A stretch of 5,085 nt of DNA from Acidobacteriota bacterium (GTDB taxonomy: Bacteria > Acidobacteriota > Vicinamibacteria > Vicinamibacterales > Vicinamibacteraceae). The notes beneath the pieces are model-generated. The model was not told the DNA's origin, ran no database searches, and saw only the letters and a program-made list of their open reading frames with translations. Both the position numbers and the translations under genes were made by a program. Position 1 is the first letter of the stretch, and each line of letters opens with the position of its first letter. Shown here piece after piece: positions 1-3,796 of this stretch. The stretch spans positions 1 through 5,085 of the forward strand of contig JAEYZV010000396.1 in assembly GCA_023427865.1 (NCBI GenBank). Direction: 5' to 3'.

Positions 1-36
1 CGTCGACCGGGCGGCTCGGAGAGCCGCCCCTACCTC
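1..36. repeat. Palindromic intergenic repeat, copy 1
   Basis: This 36-bp sequence recurs without a mismatch at 71-106. Its core at 9-29 is a perfect hairpin: GGGCGGCTC, loop GGA, GAGCCGCCC (9-bp stem). It is flanked by CGTCGACC on the left and CTACCTC on the right. Read on the minus strand it begins GAGGTAGGGGCGGCTC. Its length, GC-rich palindrome and extragenic position resemble REP-type elements dispersed in many GC-rich genomes. It may extend left beyond the window, since base 1 lies inside the matching block. The 34 bp between the copies (37-70) show no further structure. Confidence 0.85.
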
Positions 37-70
37 TCCGCGGTTCGGGGTGCGAGCAGCGCCATGGGCG

Positions 71-106
71 CGTCGACCGGGCGGCTCGGAGAGCCGCCCC
101 TACCTC
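71..106. repeat. Palindromic intergenic repeat, copy 2, overlapping a stop codon
   Basis: This is an exact second copy of the 36-bp repeat at 1-36, with a 70-bp period. It overlaps the 3' end of the minus-strand hydrolase gene: the TAG stop (102-100) and the last arginine codon AGG (105-103) lie inside the repeat. The hairpin stem begins directly after the stop. Confidence 0.85.
79..99 (-). terminator. Stem-loop immediately after the hydrolase stop codon
   Basis: In the minus-strand transcript the stop codon TAG is followed with no gap by GGGCGGCTC-TCC-GAGCCGCCC, a perfect 9-bp, almost all G/C stem with a 3-nt loop. It is placed like a transcript 3' end. No T-run follows (the next bases are GGTCGACG), so it is not a classical intrinsic terminator. 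It may instead protect the mRNA 3' end or act with Rho. The same hairpin recurs at 9-29. Confidence 0.35.
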
Positions 107-1953
107 ACTACGGGCAAAGTGACGTGCGACGGGCGCGTCGCGCTCCGGTACACCCGCTGTGTCGCCTTCACGAACTGCTCGGGTGGCGCCGTTGGGATGT
201 CGGTGAACGTCTGCGGGTTGCGATCGAAGATCGGCAGCCACGAACTCTGGACGTGCACGACGATGCGGTGGCCCTTGCGGAAGGTGTGGGCCACGTCCGG
301 GAGATCGAAGCGGATCTCGTCGGGGACGTTTGGCTCGAACGGCACGGGAGCCTCGAACGACCGGCGGAACTTGCCGCGAAACGGCTCTCCGCGCACGAGC
401 TGCTGGATGCCGGCCTGCGGGTGGTGCTGCCCGTACTCGTCGAGCACCTTCACGATGAAGTCCGAGTCGGTTCCCGAGGTCGCCACGTGCAGCGACACGC
501 CGATCGGACCGCGCACGGTCACGTCCTCGGTGAGCACGGCGCTCCTGTAGACGAGCACGTCGGGGCGGGTCGCCGCGAAGCGCTGATCGGACGCCATGTA
601 GTCGCGCGGCATGCCGATGGCCTGATAGCCGACCGCGGGCACCGGGTTGGCCGGATCGCTCACGTACTCGTCGCGCGCGTCCAGATCGCGAGGCGCGACC
701 GTGCTCAGTACACCACCCGCCGCAAGGAAGTAGCGGCGTCCCTCCGAACGCGGCGGCCACGTGTCGGACGTCAGCCAGCGGTTCGACCCGGTCTCGAACA
801 CGACCGCGCCAGGCACCGCCGCCGCGTCGCGGCCCTGCAGCAGCCGTGCGAAGAACCGCTGTTCGATCTGCTCGCGGTAGTACGTGCCCGTCGGCTGACC
901 GAACTTCGCCAGGGCCACCTGCGAGCCATCGCCTCGCGACCAGCCGCCGTGCGTCCAGGGGCCCATCACGAGGTGGCTCGCGGTCTCCGGACTCTGTTCG
1001 CGGAGCGCGCGGAACGTGCGCAGCGGGCCGGCGAGGTCTTCGGCGTCGAACCAGCCGCCCACGACCAGCACCGCCGGTGTCACGTTGCGGAAGTATCGCC
1101 AGATGGAGCGCGCCTTCCAGAACGCGTCATACGTCGTGTGCTCGAGCTGCATCATCCAGTACGGGTTGTGCTCGAGGCCGTACCTGCGCGTCATGTCCAT
1201 GAGGGAACCGGCCTGCAGGTAGAACCGGTAGCCGTCCGTCGTGCCGTAGTCGAACTCCTTGCGCGGCTGCGGGAGGCGCTGCTGCGGACCGCGCGGAAAG
1301 AAGTCGACGTAGAACGAGAAGTTGTGCGCGAGCATGAACGCGCCGTTGTGGTACGCGTCGTCGTTCAGGTAGTAGTCGGTAACGGGTCCCTGCGGCGACA
1401 CTGCCTCGAGCGCGGGATGGGCATCGATCATCGCCGCGAGCGCGTAGAAGCCGGGGTACGAGATCCCCCACATTCCGACGCGTCCGTTGTTGCAGGGCAC
1501 GTGCTGCACGAGCCAGTCGATGGTGTCGTACGCGTCGGACGACTCGTCGAACTCGTCGCCCTTCTTCGACGGATTGTGCGGCCGCACTTCCTCCCAGATC
1601 CCCTCCGACATGTAGCGGCCCCGCACGTCCTGGTACACGAAGATGTAGCCATCGTCCTGGAAGAGTCGGGACGGTCCCAGCACCTGCGGGAAACCGCGCG
1701 CGCCGTACGGCCCGGACCCGTATGGCGTGCGCTGGAGCAGGATCGGTGCGCCCCCGGCAGGACAGGTGCGGGGCGAGTACACAGCGGTGTACAGCTTCGT
1801 GCCATCGCGCATCGGGACCAGGTGCTCGGCCTTCGTGTACGTGAGCCGCGCGCCGCTCGGCGTGGGTACGGCCGCGGGCTGGCCGAGCAGCGTGATGGAG
1901 CAGAGGAGTGCGACGGCCGACGCCAGGAAGGCGTGCGGAACGAATCGGGACAT
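100..1953 (-). CDS. Secreted alpha-amino acid ester hydrolase-like protein (CocE/NonD, peptidase S15 family)
   Basis: A 617-residue serine hydrolase, normal length for the family. Residues 1-28 look like a Sec signal peptide (R3, hydrophobic 8-23, cleavage probably around 24-28), so the enzyme is probably periplasmic or secreted. An alpha/beta-hydrolase domain (about 45-380, cap about 185-290) is followed by a C-terminal jelly-roll domain (about 385-617). Visible motifs are YQDVRGRYMSEG (107-118), GISYPG with nucleophile Ser165 and oxyanion Tyr166, Asp303 in WFDAED and His335 in GPWTHGG. The 32-residue Asp-His spacing equals that recalled for Acetobacter turbidans alpha-amino acid ester hydrolase. 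Asp199, Glu305 and Asp306 match its carboxylate cluster, which binds the substrate alpha-amino group. The inferred reaction is hydrolysis or acyl transfer of alpha-amino acid esters or amides, possibly including amino-beta-lactams; the natural substrate is unknown. A broader CocE-type esterase or X-Pro peptidase role remains possible. The ATG start is set by the signal peptide; no Shine-Dalgarno sequence is evident. The stop codon lies in a palindromic repeat. Confidence 0.9.
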   Translation of the reverse strand: MSRFVPHAFLASAVALLCSITLLGQPAAVPTPSGARLTYTKAEHLVPMRDGTKLYTAVYSPRTCPAGGAPILLQRTPYGSGPYGARGFPQVLGPSRLFQDDGYIFVYQDVRGRYMSEGIWEEVRPHNPSKKGDEFDESSDAYDTIDWLVQHVPCNNGRVGMWGISYPGFYALAAMIDAHPALEAVSPQGPVTDYYLNDDAYHNGAFMLAHNFSFYVDFFPRGPQQRLPQPRKEFDYGTTDGYRFYLQAGSLMDMTRRYGLEHNPYWMMQLEHTTYDAFWKARSIWRYFRNVTPAVLVVGGWFDAEDLAGPLRTFRALREQSPETASHLVMGPWTHGGWSRGDGSQVALAKFGQPTGTYYREQIEQRFFARLLQGRDAAAVPGAVVFETGSNRWLTSDTWPPRSEGRRYFLAAGGVLSTVAPRDLDARDEYVSDPANPVPAVGYQAIGMPRDYMASDQRFAATRPDVLVYRSAVLTEDVTVRGPIGVSLHVATSGTDSDFIVKVLDEYGQHHPQAGIQQLVRGEPFRGKFRRSFEAPVPFEPNVPDEIRFDLPDVAHTFRKGHRIVVHVQSSWLPIFDRNPQTFTDIPTAPPEQFVKATQRVYRSATRPSHVTLPVVR

Positions 1954-1968
1954 CGGCGAATCGTAAAC

Positions 1969-1996
1969 CGAACCCCGAAGGCCGAACCCCGAAGGC
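1969..1996. repeat. Two tandem copies of a 14-bp unit
   Basis: The unit CGAACCCCGAAGGC occurs twice head to tail (1969-1982, 1983-1996) and is followed by a decayed start of a third copy (CGACCCTCGG, 1997-2006). It occupies much of the 84-bp gap between the anti-sigma factor stop (2038) and the hydrolase start (1953), in the hydrolase 5' leader. No clear promoter is visible in the gap. Confidence 0.75.
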
Positions 1997-2037
1997 CGAC
2001 CCTCGGAACGCCAAGTCTGACGCTCGCCCGGGCGTTC

Positions 2038-2517
2038 TCAATCGTTGGCGATGACCGCGCTCAGGCCGACGAGGAGGACGAGGCCGCACAGCCCGAGGCC
2101 CACGAACAGCACGGGCAGCAACGCGGGCGGCATCACCGCCAGCATCTGGCCGGACGCATCCCCGGCAATCCACTGGAACGCCCGCGCCGCGATGGCGTCC
2201 CCACGCAGCACGAGCAGCGTCACGACGGCGATGAGCGCCACGAGCGGCTCCCCACGCTCGAGCGTCTCGAGTGGGCGCAGGGCGCGCGCGCGCGCCTCCC
2301 GCTGCGCCTGCACCCTGGCGCGCCACCAGATCCCGCCTGCATCGGGCAGCGGCTGCAGTTGCTCGGCATCGACGTCCTGCTGCAGGCACAGCGCGACCGT
2401 CCGTACCTCGCGGCACGGCACGCAGGTCGCCAAGTGTGCGAGCAGGTCGGCCGGCCACTCACCGGACCCGCAGGCTCGCAGTACCTCGGCTTCGCGCGAG
2501 CACAGGTCGTCGGTCAT
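2038..2517 (-). CDS. Membrane-anchored zinc-type anti-sigma factor
   Basis: A 159-residue protein following the ECF sigma gene by 10 bp. The N-terminus holds Cys6, His28, Cys32 and Cys35 in the spacing C-x21-H-x3-C-x2-C (HLATCVPC at 28-35), the ligand pattern of short zinc-binding anti-sigma domains. It should bind and hold the sigma factor at the cytoplasmic face. A charged, arginine-rich linker (about 66-90) leads to a short hydrophobic helix at 91-104 and a longer hydrophobic stretch at about 125-157, consistent with two membrane segments. Hardly any soluble domain remains on the far side, so an extracytoplasmic sensor domain is absent. The ATG at 2517 is fixed by a strong AGGAGG five bases upstream. 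The role is inferred from motif, topology and gene order; the protein has little other recognisable similarity. Confidence 0.82.
   Translation of the reverse strand: MTDDLCSREAEVLRACGSGEWPADLLAHLATCVPCREVRTVALCLQQDVDAEQLQPLPDAGGIWWRARVQAQREARARALRPLETLERGEPLVALIAVVTLLVLRGDAIAARAFQWIAGDASGQMLAVMPPALLPVLFVGLGLCGLVLLVGLSAVIAND
2281..2296. repeat. Alternating GC run, perfect 16-bp palindrome
   Basis: GGCGCGCGCGCGCGCC is a perfect palindrome whose inner 14 bases (2282-2295) alternate G and C. It lies inside the anti-sigma gene and encodes residues 75-79 (ARARA) of the linker between the zinc motif and the first membrane helix. Such dinucleotide runs can slip in replication and can adopt Z-DNA. 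Confidence 0.8.
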
Positions 2518-2521
2518 CGCA

Positions 2522-2528
2522 TCCTCCT
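2522..2528 (-). promoter_or_regulatory. Ribosome binding site of the anti-sigma gene, overlapping the sigma stop
   Basis: On the minus strand the sequence reads TGAGGAGGATGCGATG. The sigma stop codon TGA (2530-2528) runs into AGGAGG, which sits five bases before the anti-sigma ATG (2517). An ATG at 2522-2520 hits a stop after two codons and is not the start. The overlap suggests translational coupling, keeping anti-sigma and sigma in proportion. Confidence 0.8.
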
Positions 2529-3067
2529 CAACGGGAAACCCCGAGTGCCGCAGCGAGCTTGCGGCGCGCCCGCGACAACAGCACGCGAACGCTGCCTTCC
2601 TTCACGTCGAGCGTTGCCGCGATTTCGCGATGGCTCGCCTGCTCCACGTAGGCAAGCCACAACATCGTCCGCTCCTGGACGCGCAGGCGGCCCATCGCTC
2701 TCGAGACGTCCACGCGTGCCGCATCTGACGGGGTGCGCGCCGGCAACTGTTCCAGTGCCGCCTCGACGGCTTGCGGCTTCCTGCTGGCGCGCCACGCGTC
2801 GTTGGCAAGGTTTGCCGCGATCCGGTACAGGTACGCCCGTCGCTGGTCCGGCGGCAGCGCCGCGTGCGGCGACTGCAGCAGCCGCACGTACGCCTCCTGC
2901 AGCGCGTCGTCCACTGCGTGTGCCGGCAGCGAGCGCCGCAGGTAGGCTCGCAGCGAGCGGGCCGATTGTTCGTAGAACGCGCGGAACTCCGCCTCGTCGA
3001 GCGCCAGCGTGTCCCGTTCAGGCACCGGCACGTCCAGTGGCAACGAGTGGGCGGAGTGCGTGCGCAC
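2528..3067 (-). CDS. ECF-type RNA polymerase sigma factor
   Basis: A 179-residue protein with the two-domain layout of extracytoplasmic-function sigma factors. Sigma region 2 spans about residues 28-96, with the region 2.2 signature DDALQEAYVRLL (53-64) and the promoter-melting segment RAYLYRIAANLANDAWR (77-93). Sigma region 4 spans about 122-175, with a helix-turn-helix at HREIAATLDVKEGSVRVLLSRARRKL (146-171, quoted as positions and key residues) for -35 recognition. The protein should direct RNA polymerase to a small regulon and be held inactive by the anti-sigma factor encoded 10 bp downstream. The start is uncertain. An in-frame stop at 3073-3071 limits it to the GTG at 3067 or a later GTG/TTG, and no strong Shine-Dalgarno sequence is seen. 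The first 25 or so residues are probably disordered. It follows the membrane-protein gene by 22 bp. Confidence 0.92.
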   Translation of the reverse strand: MRTHSAHSLPLDVPVPERDTLALDEAEFRAFYEQSARSLRAYLRRSLPAHAVDDALQEAYVRLLQSPHAALPPDQRRAYLYRIAANLANDAWRASRKPQAVEAALEQLPARTPSDAARVDVSRAMGRLRVQERTMLWLAYVEQASHREIAATLDVKEGSVRVLLSRARRKLAAALGVSR

Positions 3068-3089
3068 GAATCACGTCCCGGCGTCGGTG

Positions 3090-3560
3090 TCAGCGGGTCG
3101 GCGCTGCGGCCTGGTCGCCGTAGACGCCGAGCGCGCGTCCGAGCCCGAAGGCCGCTGCAGCCGACACGAGGTAGCCGATACCGACGCTGAGCAGCAGGAT
3201 CCCCAGCACGACGAAGCCTTCGCTCGCTTCTCGCGCCACCACCGAGCTCTGCCAGCCGATGACCCTGCATCCAACGCCGGCCGCGCACAGGACGATGCCG
3301 ATCTGCACGGCTCGAAGGACGCGCTGGGCGGGGTGCGTGCGTTCGGTGGAGATCGATTCCACGAAACGGACGCCGCCGGGGCTTTCCATGAACTCGGCGA
3401 GCTCGCGTCCATTGCTGATGCGATCCAGCAGCTTGTTGTGGAAGTCGGAGAGCACCCGGAGCTGCTGCTTGCGGCGCAGGCCGTCCACGATCACCCAGGT
3501 AAGGAAGCTCAAGGAGCCGAAGACGGAAAGAATGCCGAGAACCGGCGCGAGATCGCCCAT
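3090..3560 (-). CDS. Three-helix membrane protein of unknown function, first gene of the sigma operon
   Basis: A 156-residue protein I do not recognise as a named family. It begins with a hydrophobic helix (about 5-27) followed by RRK, so the loop behind it should be cytoplasmic. That loop (about 28-80) is polar and probably helical, with FHNKLLDRISNGRELAEFMES (positions 40-60). Two further helices follow at about 82-103 and 115-138, then a short cytoplasmic tail. There is no catalytic motif. It is the first gene of an apparent operon with the ECF sigma and anti-sigma genes (22-bp gap to the sigma GTG). A sensing or anti-sigma-modulating role is an inference from position only. The ATG at 3560 is chosen because GGGAGG (3574-3569) lies eight bases upstream and the first helix starts directly after it. 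The frame is open to 3797, but the upstream part looks non-coding. Confidence 0.8.
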   Translation of the reverse strand: MGDLAPVLGILSVFGSLSFLTWVIVDGLRRKQQLRVLSDFHNKLLDRISNGRELAEFMESPGGVRFVESISTERTHPAQRVLRAVQIGIVLCAAGVGCRVIGWQSSVVAREASEGFVVLGILLLSVGIGYLVSAAAAFGLGRALGVYGDQAAAPTR

Positions 3561-3568
3561 GACGTTCA

Positions 3569-3574
3569 CCTCCC
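3569..3574 (-). promoter_or_regulatory. Ribosome binding site of the membrane-protein gene
   Basis: GGGAGG on the minus strand ends eight bases before the ATG at 3560 and is the best Shine-Dalgarno match in the region. It decides the start of the membrane protein over longer upstream readings. Confidence 0.8.
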
Positions 3575-3610
3575 GGATCCGTGACCGCTCCCTGCGGCGC
3601 GAGGATCCGG
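3573..3610 (-). promoter_or_regulatory. Inverted repeat in the operon leader, touching the ribosome binding site
   Basis: CCGGATCC (3573-3580) and GGATCCGG (3603-3610) are perfect 8-bp complements separated by 22 bp. In the minus-strand leader they could form a stem whose 3' end includes the first two bases of the GGGAGG ribosome binding site. Folding could therefore hinder translation of the first gene. Each arm also contains self-complementary GGATCC, which weakens the argument for a selected structure. Confidence 0.4.
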
Positions 3611-3709
3611 CATCTGTCTGGATCAACGGCGGGAGCCGTCGTTGGTTAACACGAGTTGGCCGGACGGGCGCGTTTCCCCAAGCGGCCCCGAGGCGCTGCG
3701 TGCGTGTGA

Positions 3710-3753
3710 TGGCGAACAATCCGCGAAGCTTTGCTAGCCTATAGCGTTCGCCA
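3710..3753. promoter_or_regulatory. Operator-like inverted repeat TGGCGAAC-N28-GTTCGCCA
   Basis: Perfect 8-bp inverted arms lie at 3710-3717 and 3746-3753, 36 bp apart arm to arm. They enclose an AT-richer core with a -10-like TATAGC at 3740-3745, just upstream of the dehydrogenase leader. The arrangement could be a binding site for a dimeric or looping regulator, or a long-loop hairpin. No regulator gene is adjacent except the sigma/anti-sigma pair. Confidence 0.35.
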
Positions 3754-3769
3754 GGGGGAAGGGCCCCTG
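3752..3769 (+). other. Small hairpin in the dehydrogenase leader
   Basis: CAGGGG (3752-3757) pairs with CCCCTG (3764-3769) around a GAAGGG loop, 27 bases before the dehydrogenase ATG. It overlaps the right arm of the operator-like repeat by two bases. The GGGGGAAGGG purine run here is too far from the ATG to serve as its ribosome binding site. Confidence 0.3.
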
Positions 3770-3796
3770 TCCGAGTCGCAGCTTCGCATCCGCACA

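Larger units (their letters stand above)
3561..3796. promoter_or_regulatory. Divergent intergenic region between the sigma operon and the dehydrogenase
   Basis: This 236-bp stretch separates the two divergent start codons (3560 minus, 3797 plus) and should hold promoters for both directions. It is locally more AT-rich around 3714-3745. A weak -10-like TATAGC (3740-3745) faces the dehydrogenase, without a convincing -35. On the minus strand a GAAAC/CGTG pair (3676-3672 and 3653-3650, 18 bp apart) loosely resembles an ECF promoter. Small inverted repeats are listed separately. Confidence 0.5.

Noticed and set aside
1..106. The two repeats as part of a CRISPR array
   Set aside because: There are only two copies with one 34-bp spacer, the second copy overlaps a coding end, and no cas gene is present. 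A REP-like element fits better.
1891..1953. Lipoprotein signal (Cys18) in the hydrolase
   Set aside because: The residues before Cys18 (ALL) do not fit a lipobox, which needs a small residue at -1. An ordinary Sec signal peptide is more likely.
2025..2034. CGCCCGGGCG palindrome just after the anti-sigma stop as a terminator
   Set aside because: It is a 10-bp self-complementary sequence with no loop and no T-run, so it cannot form a normal terminator hairpin.
1127..2458. A 443-codon minus-strand frame overlapping the hydrolase and anti-sigma genes out of frame
   Set aside because: It consists of R/A/G/P-rich translation in a second frame across two real genes, with no domain and no start signal.
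64..3123. A 1019-codon open frame on the plus strand opposite the hydrolase, anti-sigma and sigma genes
   Set aside because: It is arginine/histidine/alanine-rich, has no recognisable domain, and lies antisense to three genes with clear motifs. Long antisense frames are expected when third codon positions are mostly G or C.
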